Assembly (NCBI GenBank): GCA_964549525.1
Contig: CAZJUR010000003.1
Coordinates: 1-64,000, forward strand
Direction: 5' to 3'
From: CAZJUR01 sp964549525
GTDB taxonomy: Bacteria > Patescibacteriota > Saccharimonadia > Saccharimonadales > Saccharimonadaceae
Length of the DNA stretch: 64,000 bases
The stretch's first letter is position 1, and each line of letters starts with the position of its first letter. The translations under genes and the position numbers were made by a program. Shown here piece after piece: positions 12,782 to 23,792 of the stretch. The notes beneath the pieces were generated by a model. The model worked only from the letters and a program-made list of their open reading frames with translations, was not told the origin of the DNA and made no database searches.

Positions 12782-12898
12782 ATGATGCGCTTAAAGAGGG
12801 AAAAGAGCAGACAGAGCGCGCGAATTCATTTCGCGACCTTGCTCGATGAGAAAAACCGTAGGTTTGTCTCATTAGCGAATCCGAAGGAGGAGCGATAG
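12782..12898 (+). CDS. possible 38-residue ORF between rpsL and rpsG
   Basis: An ATGATG immediately follows the TAA stop of rpsL and opens a frame of 38 codons that ends in TAG two bases before the rpsG ATG. The predicted peptide is basic (MMRLKREKSRQSARIH at its start) and has no recognisable family. The exact fit between the two genes suggests translational coupling across the spacer, but the same stretch also forms two good hairpins (12819-12835 and 12846-12872) and carries the rpsG ribosome binding site, so the frame may be accidental. I would not assign a function. Confidence 0.35.
   Translation: MMRLKREKSRQSARIHFATLLDEKNRRFVSLANPKEER
12819..12872 (+). promoter_or_regulatory. two hairpins in the rpsL-rpsG spacer (candidate S7 site)
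   Basis: CGCGAA/TTCGCG with a five-base loop (12819-12835), then ATGAGA/TCTCAT with an inner AAACC/GGTTT and loop GTA (12846-12872). They lie just before the rpsG ribosome binding site. In E. coli the rpsL-rpsG intercistronic RNA is the binding target through which S7 represses its own translation; an equivalent role here is an inference from position and structure. Confidence 0.5.
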
Positions 12899-12900
12899 AA

Positions 12901-13377
12901 ATGCCGCGTAAAAAAACTAAATCACTGCAACGTCGACTAAATCCTGATCGTAAATATCAAAGTGTTCTTGTTCAACGACTCATTAACAAGAGTCTCTTAA
13001 ACGGCAAGAAATTATTAGCTGAACGACAAGTATATAGCGCGCTAGAGATTGCTGCCAAAAAACTAAAAAGCGAAGAACCTCTCGCTGTTTTTGAGCAAGC
13101 TCTAAAAAATATTTCACCAAACTATGAAGTAAAATCTCGTCGCGTAGGTGGCGCAAATTATCAAATACCTTTTCCTGTACAAGGCCACCGTCAATTACAT
13201 TATGCGTTTAGTTGGCTAGTACAAAGTGCCCGCGATCGAAACGGTATGCCGTATGATCAATGTTTAGCTGCGGAAATTGTTGATGCCTACAACCAAGCCG
13301 GTGCTGCATTTAAGAAAAAAGAAGACACTCACAAAATGGCTGAAGCCAACCGTGCGTTTGCTCACTTTGCTCGATAA
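12901..13377 (+). CDS. rpsG: 30S ribosomal protein S7
   Basis: Primary assembly protein of the 30S head. The 158-residue product shows the family core: NKSLLNGKKLLAE, the segment FEQALKNISPNYEVKSRRVGGANYQIP and the C-terminal HKMAEANRAFAHFAR. A strong ribosome binding site (AAGGAGGAG, 12884-12892) precedes the ATG. It is the second confirmed gene of the operon with rpsL; fusA, the usual third gene, is separated by two minus-strand genes and has its own promoter. Confidence 0.97.
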   Translation: MPRKKTKSLQRRLNPDRKYQSVLVQRLINKSLLNGKKLLAERQVYSALEIAAKKLKSEEPLAVFEQALKNISPNYEVKSRRVGGANYQIPFPVQGHRQLHYAFSWLVQSARDRNGMPYDQCLAAEIVDAYNQAGAAFKKKEDTHKMAEANRAFAHFAR

Positions 13378-13384
13378 TATTATT

Positions 13385-13831
13385 TTATACGTCTAAGGTT
13401 AACTGTTTCGTAGGAATCTTAGTTGGATTTATAGCGGCAGGATCACACGGCTCGGTATGATCGATTGTCGTCTTTGTATTGAGTCGAGCTAGCATACCTT
13501 TTCGTGTTTCTTGACCATGCTCAGTTGTGTGGTTCGGCCCCGCAACAGGATGCGAAAGCTCCCATGCTGGGAGATTATCGGCGAGTTTACAGGCTGTACG
13601 TAGTGCGCATGACCCACAGGACTGACGGAGGTATCTATCCGCTTCATGGCGTGCTTTGCTCGCATTATCATCTAGACCATTAATATTGTAATGCCGCTTT
13701 GGGCCAGGTGAATTAAGAGTAGCAGAGTTAAGCAACGCATATGCACATCCTTCTTTTGAACGAGCTTGACCAAGAGCCTTGCTTGCTCGTTGGAGATTGG
13801 TATGACGATATGTAATTTTATATTGTTCCAT
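13385..13831 (-). CDS. small protein with WhiB-like C-X2-C-X5-C spacing
   Basis: Unrecognised 148-residue protein. Cys29, Cys72, Cys75 and Cys81 form C-X42-C-X2-C-X5-C (core SCGSCALRTAC). The C-X2-C-X5-C half has the spacing of the 4Fe-4S motif of actinobacterial WhiB-like regulators and is followed by a Trp (LPAWEL), but no clear GVWGG turn is present, and Cys118-region residues are not part of the pattern. The N-terminal half is basic and predicted helical; the C-terminal 50 residues look disordered. Its -10 box overlaps the stop of the upstream gene, and the ATG is eleven bases beyond it. A metal- or cluster-binding role is plausible; regulation by it is speculation. Confidence 0.6.
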   Translation of the reverse strand: MEQYKITYRHTNLQRASKALGQARSKEGCAYALLNSATLNSPGPKRHYNINGLDDNASKARHEADRYLRQSCGSCALRTACKLADNLPAWELSHPVAGPNHTTEHGQETRKGMLARLNTKTTIDHTEPCDPAAINPTKIPTKQLTLDV

Positions 13832-13842
13832 AGTCTGACTAT

Positions 13843-13848
13843 ATTATA
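13843..13848 (-). promoter_or_regulatory. -10 box overlapping an upstream TAA stop
   Basis: TATAAT on the minus strand, containing the TAA stop codon (13844-13846) of the preceding minus-strand gene. It is positioned eleven bases before the ATG at 13831, giving a leader of only a few bases. Confidence 0.6.
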
Positions 13849-14125
13849 TCGCACCTAGATCAGGTCCCCATGGATCAGCGTTGCGCCTGATCCTTTCATC
13901 TATCTCATCATGAAGTTTTTGTGTCCGCTTAGATACTGGCTTTTTCTTGGATCGATATGTTTTTTTGTGCACCGTTTTCCTTACAGCAGCAGAACCAAGT
14001 TCCACTTCTCTTTTGGGAGGATGAAATCCTAAATCCTCAGCTACCTCTCTCGATATTCCATCAGTCTGACCACCGATCTGATGATCGCGGATATTATCTA
14101 ACCAAACTTGTTCTGGTGTTACCAT
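13844..14125 (-). CDS. hypothetical basic protein
   Basis: 93 residues starting MVTPEQVWL. No family recognised. The middle is strongly basic (KKTYRSKKKPVSKR) and the end acidic and helical. The start was chosen because a TATAAT box (14133-14138) lies seven bases before it; a 12-residue longer form would begin upstream of the promoter. It precedes the WhiB-like-spacing gene on the same strand, so the two could be co-regulated, and both interrupt the rpsG-fusA order found in most bacteria. Confidence 0.6.
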   Translation of the reverse strand: MVTPEQVWLDNIRDHQIGGQTDGISREVAEDLGFHPPKREVELGSAAVRKTVHKKTYRSKKKPVSKRTQKLHDEIDERIRRNADPWGPDLGAI

Positions 14126-14132
14126 AGTATGT

Positions 14133-14138
14133 ATTATA
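14133..14138 (-). promoter_or_regulatory. -10 box, leaderless start
   Basis: TATAAT on the minus strand with seven bases to the ATG at 14125. Confidence 0.55.
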
Positions 14139-14185
14139 TCACAGATAAGTAAAAAAAGCAATATATACCATATTTTGGTCTATTC

Positions 14186-14194
14186 TGCTATAAT
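14186..14194 (+). promoter_or_regulatory. extended -10 for fusA
   Basis: TGC TATAAT (hexamer 14189-14194). The fusA leader is about 75 bases. No convincing -35 is seen at the right distance, consistent with an extended -10 promoter. Confidence 0.6.
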
Positions 14195-14275
14195 AAACTA
14201 CAACGCATTGTTTTCTATGGCAAAAATTGGCAAGAAAATAACAGAGAATAATAAGTAATATGTACAAGGAGCCGT

Positions 14276-16357
14276 ATGGCACAAAAAAATGTATCATTAG
14301 ATAAGTTTCGTAATATTGGCATCATAGCCCATATTGACGCCGGAAAAACAACCACGACCGAAGGTATTCTCTACCGAACTGGTTTAAGTCATAAAATTGG
14401 TGCTGTTCATGAAGGCGAAACCACCACTGACTGGATGGAGCAAGAGCGTGAACGAGGTATTACTATCACTAGTGCGGCCGTTACCTGCTTTTGGAAAGAC
14501 CATAAGATCAATATTATTGACACGCCAGGTCACATTGATTTTACGGCCGAAGTAGAGCGCTCGCTGCGTGTTCTCGATGGTGCAGTTGTCGTCTTTGATG
14601 GCAAGATGGGCGTGGAAGCACAGACCGAAACTGTCTGGCGCCAAGCCAATAAATATCGCGTCCCTCGTATCTGTTTCATCAATAAGATCAATCAAACAGG
14701 CGGAGATTTCTATAAATCTCTTAATAGTATTCACGCACGTCTCTCTAAACGAGCACTTCCTGTTCATCTACCAATTGGGTTTGAAAAAGACATCAATGGC
14801 GTAATTGATCTTGTGGATATGAAGGCTTATACCTATAACGATTTTACTGATCATGAGTTGATAGTTGGCGATATTCCAGCTGATATGCAAGATAAGGCTG
14901 CACACGCCCGAAGTCTACTAGTGGAAGCTGCCGTTGAAGCTGACGATGATCTTTTGATGAAGTTTCTCGACGAAGGCGAAGAAGCGATTTCAACAGATGA
15001 ACTCAAAGCTGCGCTTCGAAAGAGCGTTTTAGGCGGAGAATTTTACCTTGTGACCGGCGGTGATGGACGGGGAGTGATTGTTGAGAAAGTCCTGGATCTT
15101 GTCACCGAATATCTTCCAAGTCCGCTCGACGCAGGTTCAATTTGGGGAACCCACCCGAAAACCGGCGATGAGGTTGAGCGTAAACCAGACGACAAAGAAC
15201 CGCTCGCTGCATTAGCTTTTAAAATTGCCAACGATCCATTTGTCGGTAAGCTCATTTTCATCCGCGTGTATAGCGGGAAAGTGTCGGCCGGTAGTTATGT
15301 GATGAATACTACGACCGGTGATAAAGAGCGTGTCGGTCGACTCGTCCGTATGCATGCAGATAAACGAGAGGATATCACAGAAATTGGCGCAGGTGATATT
15401 GCCGCTGTAGTAGGATTGAAAAATACTACAACTGGTACAACTCTGTCTGATCTCACTAAAACAATTACGCTAGAAAGCATTGATTTTCCGGAGCCGCCGG
15501 TCGCTATTGCGATTGAGCCAAAAACTAAAGCTGACCAAGAGAAAATGAGTCTCGCTTTACAGCGCCTCGCTGAAGAAGATCCTACTTTCCGAGTTCATAC
15601 TGACGATGAAACTGGCCAAACTATTATCAGTGGTATGGGGGAGTTGCACCTGGATATTATTGTTGATCGTATGAAGCGCGAATTCAAAGTAGAGGCAAAT
15701 ATTGGCCAACCTCAAGTCGCTTTTCGTGAAACTATTAAGGGCACGGCTAGTGTACAAGGTAAGCACGCTAAACAATCTGGTGGTCGTGGTCAATATGGTG
15801 ATGTCTGGATCAAATACGAGCCCAATGATGCTGGTAAAGGTTTTGAGTTTATTGACGAGATTAAAGGTGGTGTAGTGCCACAAGAATATCGTAAGCCTGT
15901 CGAACAAGGTGTGCTTGAGACACTCAATGGTGGTGTCATCGCTGGCTATCCAGTAGTAGACGTGAAAGCTACGCTGTATGACGGTAGTTATCACGACGTA
16001 GACTCCAGTGAACTTGCGTTTAAATTGGCAGGAAGTTTGGCTACGCGCGAAGGTATTAAGCAAGCAAATCCTATCTTGCTCGAACCGGTCATGAAAGTAG
16101 AAGTCACTACCCCTGAAGAATTCATGGGTGATGTAATTGGTGATCTCAACTCTCGTCGCGGACGGATTGAATCAATGGAAGACGGTATGGGTGCAAAACT
16201 CGTAACCGCTTTTGTGCCGCTTGCGAGTATGTTTGGTTACACAACAGATCTTCGATCAATGAGTCAAGGCCGAGCAGCTTCGAGTATGGAGCTTGCGCAG
16301 TATGAAGAAGTGCCGCCAAATGTAGCACAAGAAATCATCGAAAAACGCGCCAAGTAA
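14276..16357 (+). CDS. fusA: elongation factor G
   Basis: GTPase that drives translocation and, with RRF, ribosome recycling; 693 residues, normal length. G1 is AHIDAGKT, the switch II motif is DTPGH, and domains II-V follow in order with the domain IV segment [13 protein letters not shown]. The G4 motif, NKxD in almost all EF-Gs, reads NKIN at residues 136-139 (14681-14692), so the guanine-contacting Asp is replaced by Asn. The start is fixed by AAGGAG eight bases upstream. It is separated from rpsLG by two opposite-strand genes and transcribed alone or with lemA (49 bases downstream, which has its own -10 box). Confidence 0.97.
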   Translation: MAQKNVSLDKFRNIGIIAHIDAGKTTTTEGILYRTGLSHKIGAVHEGETTTDWMEQERERGITITSAAVTCFWKDHKINIIDTPGHIDFTAEVERSLRVLDGAVVVFDGKMGVEAQTETVWRQANKYRVPRICFINKINQTGGDFYKSLNSIHARLSKRALPVHLPIGFEKDINGVIDLVDMKAYTYNDFTDHELIVGDIPADMQDKAAHARSLLVEAAVEADDDLLMKFLDEGEEAISTDELKAALRKSVLGGEFYLVTGGDGRGVIVEKVLDLVTEYLPSPLDAGSIWGTHPKTGDEVERKPDDKEPLAALAFKIANDPFVGKLIFIRVYSGKVSAGSYVMNTTTGDKERVGRLVRMHADKREDITEIGAGDIAAVVGLKNTTTGTTLSDLTKTITLESIDFPEPPVAIAIEPKTKADQEKMSLALQRLAEEDPTFRVHTDDETGQTIISGMGELHLDIIVDRMKREFKVEANIGQPQVAFRETIKGTASVQGKHAKQSGGRGQYGDVWIKYEPNDAGKGFEFIDEIKGGVVPQEYRKPVEQGVLETLNGGVIAGYPVVDVKATLYDGSYHDVDSSELAFKLAGSLATREGIKQANPILLEPVMKVEVTTPEEFMGDVIGDLNSRRGRIESMEDGMGAKLVTAFVPLASMFGYTTDLRSMSQGRAASSMELAQYEEVPPNVAQEIIEKRAK

Positions 16358-16367
16358 TATTTCATAG

Positions 16368-16376
16368 TGCTATAAT
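16368..16376 (+). promoter_or_regulatory. extended -10 for lemA-htpX
   Basis: TGC TATAAT (hexamer 16371-16376) in the 49-base gap after fusA. A ribosome binding site (AAGGAGAA) follows before the lemA ATG. Confidence 0.6.
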
Positions 16377-16406
16377 AAATAGGTAAGTGTATAAGGAGAA
16401 ATTTGC

Positions 16407-16973
16407 ATGGAAATACTATTAATCGTCTTAGGGGTAGTTGCAGCTGTGGTTATTCTTGGGATAATCGTTATGTACAATGGGTTAGTTGCTTTGCGCAATC
16501 GCGTCGAAGAAGCTTGGAGTGACATAACAGTTCAGTTAAAACGACGACTAGATCTTATTCCAAATTTGGTAGAAACCGTCAAAGGCTATGCGAGCCATGA
16601 AAAAGAAGTTTTTCAGAAAGTGACTGAAGCACGTGCCAATGCGCTGAATGCACAAGGAGTAGTCGAAACCGCCAAAGCCGAAAATCAATTCGAAGCTGCG
16701 CTTAAAAGTCTCTTTGCTGTTGCTGAAAATTACCCGCAACTCCGTGCCACAGAAAATTTCCAAAAACTACAGGATGAACTCGTTGACACCGAAGATAAGA
16801 TCCAAGCATCACGACGATTTTACAACGGTGGCGTACGTGATTTAAACACTAAAATCGAACAGTTTCCGAGCAATATTATTGCTGGTATGTTTGGGTTTAA
16901 AAAGCGTGAATTCTTTGAACTTGAAGAGGCTGAAATGGCAAAAGCCGAAAAGCCTGTCGACGTAAAATTTTAA
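16407..16973 (+). CDS. lemA: LemA family protein
   Basis: 188 residues. One N-terminal membrane helix (residues about 3-25, ending [17 protein letters not shown]) is followed by the helical LemA domain with its signature [17 protein letters not shown] and, later, [12 protein letters not shown] and FPSNIIAG. Function is not well established; LemA proteins are membrane-anchored with the helical domain outside. It is followed 30 bases later by htpX. The lemA-htpX pairing is conserved in many bacteria and suggests a joint envelope quality-control role. Confidence 0.93.
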   Translation: MEILLIVLGVVAAVVILGIIVMYNGLVALRNRVEEAWSDITVQLKRRLDLIPNLVETVKGYASHEKEVFQKVTEARANALNAQGVVETAKAENQFEAALKSLFAVAENYPQLRATENFQKLQDELVDTEDKIQASRRFYNGGVRDLNTKIEQFPSNIIAGMFGFKKREFFELEEAEMAKAEKPVDVKF

Positions 16974-17003
16974 TTAACACGTTAACCGCAAAGAGGTAGC
17001 TAC

Positions 17004-17882
17004 ATGTACAATGCTATTGCTGCAAATAAAAGAAATACAGTATTTATTATGTTGGTATTTATCGTGCTTATTGCTGTGCTCGGTTATTTTGCAAGTCTTT
17101 ACTATAACCAGCCCTTGATTACACCGTATGTAATAGCTGGTGCAGCTATCTATGCTTTGATTCAGTATTTTATGGCAGCAAAATTAGCCGTAGCTATGAC
17201 GGGTGCAAAGGAGATTCAAAAAAACGATAACCCGCGACTTTATAGAATGGTCGAAAATCTGAGTATCACTATGGGAATGCCGATGCCAAAGGTATATATA
17301 ATACAAGACTCAGCACCAAATGCTTTTGCAACCGGTCGCGATCCGCAGCATGCCATAGTTGCCGCTACAACAGGAATTCTAGAACTGATGGACGATCAAG
17401 AATTACAAGGAGTTATGGCGCATGAAATGGGTCATGTCAAAAACTATGATATTCGGGTCTCGATGATTGCCTTTGGACTTGTCAGTGCAATAGGGATTAT
17501 CAGTGACATCATCTTGCGCATGATGTTTTTTAGTAGCAGTGACGATCGCCGTAATATACCGCCACAGTTTTATATTATTGGGATACTTGCTGCAATCTTA
17601 GCGCCAATCGTCGCAAGTATGATTCAATTAGCAATTAGCCGACAGCGAGAATATTTAGCCGATTCTACGGGCGCACTTGTCACTAGATATCCTGAAGGTT
17701 TGGCGCGAGCGCTTGAAAAACTTCAGAGTCATCAGCGACCAATGAAGCGGCAAAATGGTTCAACTGCTCATTTATTCTTTTCAAACCCCATGAAGCCCGG
17801 TTTCTTTTCAAATTTATTTAGTACCCATCCGCCACTCGAAGAACGCATTTCACGATTGCGCGGCCTTGAAGGGAAAATGTAG
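17004..17882 (+). CDS. htpX: zinc metalloprotease HtpX
   Basis: Membrane M48 protease that degrades misfolded membrane proteins. 292 residues. Two N-terminal membrane helices (about residues 13-60), the catalytic HEMGH at residues 140-144 in VMAHEMGHVKNYDIR, a further two hydrophobic segments (about 155-215) and the downstream Glu in SRQREYLADSTG. The C-terminus holds the usual LFSTHPPLEERISRL. It is cotranscribed with lemA and is followed one base later by the next gene. Confidence 0.95.
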   Translation: MYNAIAANKRNTVFIMLVFIVLIAVLGYFASLYYNQPLITPYVIAGAAIYALIQYFMAAKLAVAMTGAKEIQKNDNPRLYRMVENLSITMGMPMPKVYIIQDSAPNAFATGRDPQHAIVAATTGILELMDDQELQGVMAHEMGHVKNYDIRVSMIAFGLVSAIGIISDIILRMMFFSSSDDRRNIPPQFYIIGILAAILAPIVASMIQLAISRQREYLADSTGALVTRYPEGLARALEKLQSHQRPMKRQNGSTAHLFFSNPMKPGFFSNLFSTHPPLEERISRLRGLEGKM

Positions 17883-17883
17883 T

Positions 17884-20983
<3,100 letters not shown>

Positions 20984-21010
20984 AAAAAATTCTTGAGGTA
21001 AATAGAGATA

Positions 21011-21237
21011 ATGACTAATTTACCTGAGATTGAAAAAGGAATATATCGTCACAACAAAAAGAAGTACTTGGCGTGGCATTGCAGACGGAGACAAATGAAC
21101 CACTAGTGATTTATCGGCCGCTCTATGAGAATGAATATGAACTTTTCGCTCGTTCGTACACTGTATTTATAGAGCTAGTAGAGATTGATGGTAAACAAGT
21201 ACCTCGTTTCGAGAAGATACCGAGTGAATTAGAATAA
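21011..21237 (+). pseudogene. DUF1653-type gene with frameshift
   Basis: The frame opens MTNLPEIEKGIYRHNKKK, the usual N-terminus of DUF1653 proteins (G-x-YRH-x-K). It then leaves frame: the characteristic remainder (LGVALQTETNEPLVIYRPLY, then VPRFE) is read in another frame from about 21073 to the TAA at 21235. The junction (around 21060-21075) is also several bases shorter than the family spacing between YRH and LGVA, so a deletion is likely. It sits 27 bases after ligA. A sequencing error cannot be excluded. Confidence 0.75.
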
Positions 21238-21702
21238 TTTAGCGATTTCTTGAAACTGCAAACGTAAACGATCAACATCTTTTGCCGGTGCGATAATTGT
21301 TTCTTTAATGGATTTCTCTCCCCCGCGAATATACCGCCACATAATATATGTAGCTAGACCGAGCGGGGTACGTTTAATTGAAGAAAGTGCCATGTATTTA
21401 ATGCTAAATTCATTGATAAAATGGTTGATCTGCTGGCGCTCTTTTTTATCAAGACGACGAGGAAGTATCCGTTGAATAATCAAATGAGTGAAAAAACCCC
21501 CTAAACCAATAATACATATAAGTGGTATTACAAAAATAAGTCCGATAATCCATAAAAGATCAACCCTGAGAAGTAAATATAAAAAAAGAAAAAAGAGTAA
21601 TCCCAGAACAATAAGTACCACAATGATGACTTTAAATATATATTGCCGAATCATGGTGGCGGCAATTGCACGAGCAGCTGAAATTGATTGGTATGATTGC
21701 AT
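21229..21702 (-). CDS. hypothetical protein with two membrane helices
   Basis: 157 residues from the ATG at 21702, which is preceded by GAGAGGAA; a GTG four codons upstream is possible but overlaps the ribosome binding site. Two long hydrophobic segments (about residues 20-45 and 48-75) are followed by a basic cytoplasmic region. No family recognised. Its promoter -10 (TATAAT) lies about 16 bases upstream. Its 3' end overlaps the end of the convergent DUF1653 pseudogene. Confidence 0.65.
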   Translation of the reverse strand: MQSYQSISAARAIAATMIRQYIFKVIIVVLIVLGLLFFLFLYLLLRVDLLWIIGLIFVIPLICIIGLGGFFTHLIIQRILPRRLDKKERQQINHFINEFSIKYMALSSIKRTPLGLATYIMWRYIRGGEKSIKETIIAPAKDVDRLRLQFQEIAKLF

Positions 21703-21779
21703 ATTTCCTCTCACAAGTATTATATATGAAAATCAAAAACATCTCGTCGTAAAACGAGATGTTTTCGTATTAAAAAAGC

Positions 21780-22034
21780 CTAGCCTTCTTTCGGTCGAGC
21801 TTCATTAACGGTGATGTTACGTCCATCAAGATCGCTATTGTTAAGCTTTTCAATTGCGGATTTTGCATCATCATCGTTTGCAAATTCGACAAAGCCAAAG
21901 CCACGTGAACGACCAGTTTCTCGGTCAGTGATAACACGTGCGCTTTCTACAGTTCCAACTGTTTCGAAATGAGCTTTTAATCCATCATCTGTGGTAGCCC
22001 ATGCGAGGCTACCTACGAATAGTTTTGTTGCCAT
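21780..22034 (-). CDS. RNA-binding protein with one RRM domain
   Basis: 84 residues made of a single RNA recognition motif. RNP2 is LFVGSL (residues 5-10) and RNP1 is RGFGFVEF (about residues 43-50), with aromatic positions intact. This is the stand-alone bacterial RRM type known from cyanobacteria and other phyla, where some members are cold-induced and act on mRNA. A Shine-Dalgarno AAAGGAA lies before the ATG, and the upstream 140 bases on this strand contain no gene and could be a leader. Confidence 0.93.
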   Translation of the reverse strand: MATKLFVGSLAWATTDDGLKAHFETVGTVESARVITDRETGRSRGFGFVEFANDDDAKSAIEKLNNSDLDGRNITVNEARPKEG

Positions 22035-22177
22035 ACTAAATTCCTTTTCATACTATTTATCGTCAGATCGACCCGTCGATATCATTTATGAAAAGAATGC
22101 CTTTTCGGATACTAACTTCTGCACGCTCTTATTTAAACACACTTGCGCTTTAAAAGATAGAGGAGACGGCAAAGTGC

Positions 22178-22206
22178 TTGCGTTTTAAATTACATTGTAG
22201 GATAAT
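22178..22206 (+). promoter_or_regulatory. promoter for the candidate ncRNA
   Basis: TTGCGT (22178-22183), a 17-base spacer and GATAAT (22201-22206). The predicted start of transcription falls at about 22211-22213, exactly at the 5' end of the long stem described for the ncRNA. Confidence 0.65.
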
Positions 22207-22210
22207 AAAG

Positions 22211-22335
22211 GTGCTCGCTGGTGCGCATCGAGGCAATTTGCGCATTTAAAAACAAACATTCCCTGAAACAAACTGCCTCAGGGTGGGCGCGCAGCAGCAG
22301 TACTAATCGCCATCTCTTTTAAAGAGGTGGTTTTT
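22211..22335 (+). ncRNA. candidate structured small RNA, family unknown
   Basis: A non-coding stretch of about 125 bases with its own promoter and terminator. The 5' segment GTGCT-c-GCTG-g-TGCGC (22211-22226) pairs with GCGCA-g-CAGC-AGTAC (22289-22303), 14 pairs with two small interruptions. Inside, GAGGCA (22229-22234) can pair with TGCCTC, while CCCTGA (22261-22266) can alternatively pair with TCAGGG (22278-22283); these are mutually exclusive or form a pseudoknot. A terminator hairpin closes the 3' end. I looked for the conserved cores of SRP RNA, RNase P and tmRNA and did not find them; a 6S-like closed helix is possible. It ends 20 bases before tRNA-Ala. Confidence 0.6.
22310..22335 (+). 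terminator. Rho-independent terminator of the ncRNA
   Basis: CCATCTC (22310-22316) pairs with GAGGTGG (22324-22330), extended by TT/AA pairs, followed by TTTTT (22331-22335). Confidence 0.85.
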
Positions 22336-22355
22336 AGTTTAAAATAAAGAACATT

Positions 22356-22432
22356 GGGGATATAGCTCAGTTGATTAGAGCGCTACGCTGGCAGCGTAGA
22401 GGTCGAGGGTTTGAGTCCCTCTATCTCCACCA
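22356..22432 (+). tRNA. tRNA-Ala(GGC) with encoded CCA
   Basis: Acceptor GGGGATA pairs with TATCTCC, D-arm TAGCTCAGTTGATTAGAGC, anticodon stem CTACG/CGTAG with loop CTGGCAG (anticodon GGC) and T-arm GAGGGTTTGAGTCCCTC, ending ACCA. It follows the ncRNA terminator and precedes murF. Confidence 0.96.
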
Positions 22433-22442
22433 ATTAGTATTC

Positions 22443-22451
22443 TGTTATAAT
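22443..22451 (+). promoter_or_regulatory. extended -10 for murF
   Basis: TGT TATAAT (hexamer 22446-22451), ten bases before the ATG at 22462; leader of at most a few bases. Confidence 0.6.
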
Positions 22452-22461
22452 CATAACTAAT

Positions 22462-23748
22462 ATGCTCAAGCAACACATTCAAAAAATTCTCGAAAAATAT
22501 ACAAAAAAATATATAAAGAAATTTCAGCCAAAACTTATTTTAGTGGCCGGTAGTGTCGGTAAAACAACTACGAAACTTGCCATTGCGACTGTGCTAAATG
22601 AAAAATATCGTGTTCGAGTTCATCCGGGTAATCATAATACGCACTTGAGTGTGCCGCTCGCGATTCTTGGTATTAATTATCCTGAAAATATTCGCTCCTG
22701 GCGTGAGTGGTGGAAGGTGCGAAAAGCAGCAAAACAACGTCTCAAGCAGAAAGAAGCTGATTGTGATGTCATCGTCCAAGAACTCGGGACAGACTCACCG
22801 GGTGATGTCATGCATTTTGGGACATACTTATATGCTGATGTTGCGGTCGTGACGGCAGTTAGTCCAGAGCATATGGCGTATTTTAAGACGATGGATGTGG
22901 TCGCGCAAGAAGAACTGGCCGTCAGTCAATTTGCAAAAGTAACTGCCATTAATCATGATGATATTAGTAAAGAATTTGCTCAATACATGCAAACTCCTAC
23001 GTTTGTTACCTATGGACTGGATGAATCGGCTGAATATAAAATTGAAGTTACTGAAGCTTCAAAAAATGGCTTAACTGGCATATTTAAATCACCTGGCGAT
23101 AATCAAGTTTCGATCGAACTTTCACTGATTAGCGATGCTGGTGCCAAAGCAGCTGCAGCTGCTGGATTTGTGGGACTTCACCTCAACATGTCCTTAACAG
23201 AAATAGCGGCGGGAATTGCAAAAATTACTGCTGCACCTGGTCGTATGAATGTTTTGCGTGGTCTAAAAGACTCTATTATCATCGATGATACATATAACTC
23301 AAGTCCACTTGCGGTCGAAGCGGCGTTAAAAACAATCTATCGTCTCGACGCGCCGCAGCGAATCGTTATTTTAGGTGACATGAATGAACTTGGAGACACT
23401 TCTCAGCAAGAGCATGAAAAAATAGCGACTTTTATCGATCCAGAATTGGTCCAATATCTTGTTACTATAGGCAAAGAAACAAAACAATATACTGCACCGG
23501 CTGCACTTCGTCGTGGGGTGCCTACCAAAAGCTTCGATGACCCACTTTCAGCTGGCGCATTTGTTCACTCCATCCTGCAGGATAATGCCATCGTACTGGC
23601 AAAAGGTTCTCAAAACGGTATCTTTGCTGAGGAAGCGGTCAAGATTATTCTCCACGATGAAGATAAAGACCAATGGAATCTTGTGCGTCAGACAGACGAT
23701 TGGCTACAAGAAAAGCAAAAGCAATTTGAAAAATTTAAAGATGCTTGA
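22462..23748 (+). CDS. murF: MurF-type Mur ligase
   Basis: Predicted ATP-dependent ligase that adds the D-Ala-D-Ala dipeptide to the UDP-MurNAc tripeptide in peptidoglycan synthesis. 428 residues: ATP-binding P-loop GSVGKTTTK (about residues 30-38), the central domain with HPGNHNTHLSVPL, and the C-terminal domain containing DDTYNSSP and ILGDMNELG, both MurF hallmarks. The N-terminal domain of typical MurF (about 80 residues) is reduced to a short basic helix, so substrate details could differ. It is transcribed from a near-leaderless promoter and is followed 44 bases later by a surface protein. Confidence 0.8.
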   Translation: MLKQHIQKILEKYTKKYIKKFQPKLILVAGSVGKTTTKLAIATVLNEKYRVRVHPGNHNTHLSVPLAILGINYPENIRSWREWWKVRKAAKQRLKQKEADCDVIVQELGTDSPGDVMHFGTYLYADVAVVTAVSPEHMAYFKTMDVVAQEELAVSQFAKVTAINHDDISKEFAQYMQTPTFVTYGLDESAEYKIEVTEASKNGLTGIFKSPGDNQVSIELSLISDAGAKAAAAAGFVGLHLNMSLTEIAAGIAKITAAPGRMNVLRGLKDSIIIDDTYNSSPLAVEAALKTIYRLDAPQRIVILGDMNELGDTSQQEHEKIATFIDPELVQYLVTIGKETKQYTAPAALRRGVPTKSFDDPLSAGAFVHSILQDNAIVLAKGSQNGIFAEEAVKIILHDEDKDQWNLVRQTDDWLQEKQKQFEKFKDA

Positions 23749-23792
23749 TATTCTTGTTCCATACAGACAAATAACACAAAAAAGGAAATCAC

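Noticed and set aside
21055..21080. Programmed frameshift in the DUF1653 gene
   Set aside because: The junction also lacks several bases compared with the family, no stimulatory structure is evident and there is no known precedent in this family, so a pseudogene or sequencing error is simpler.
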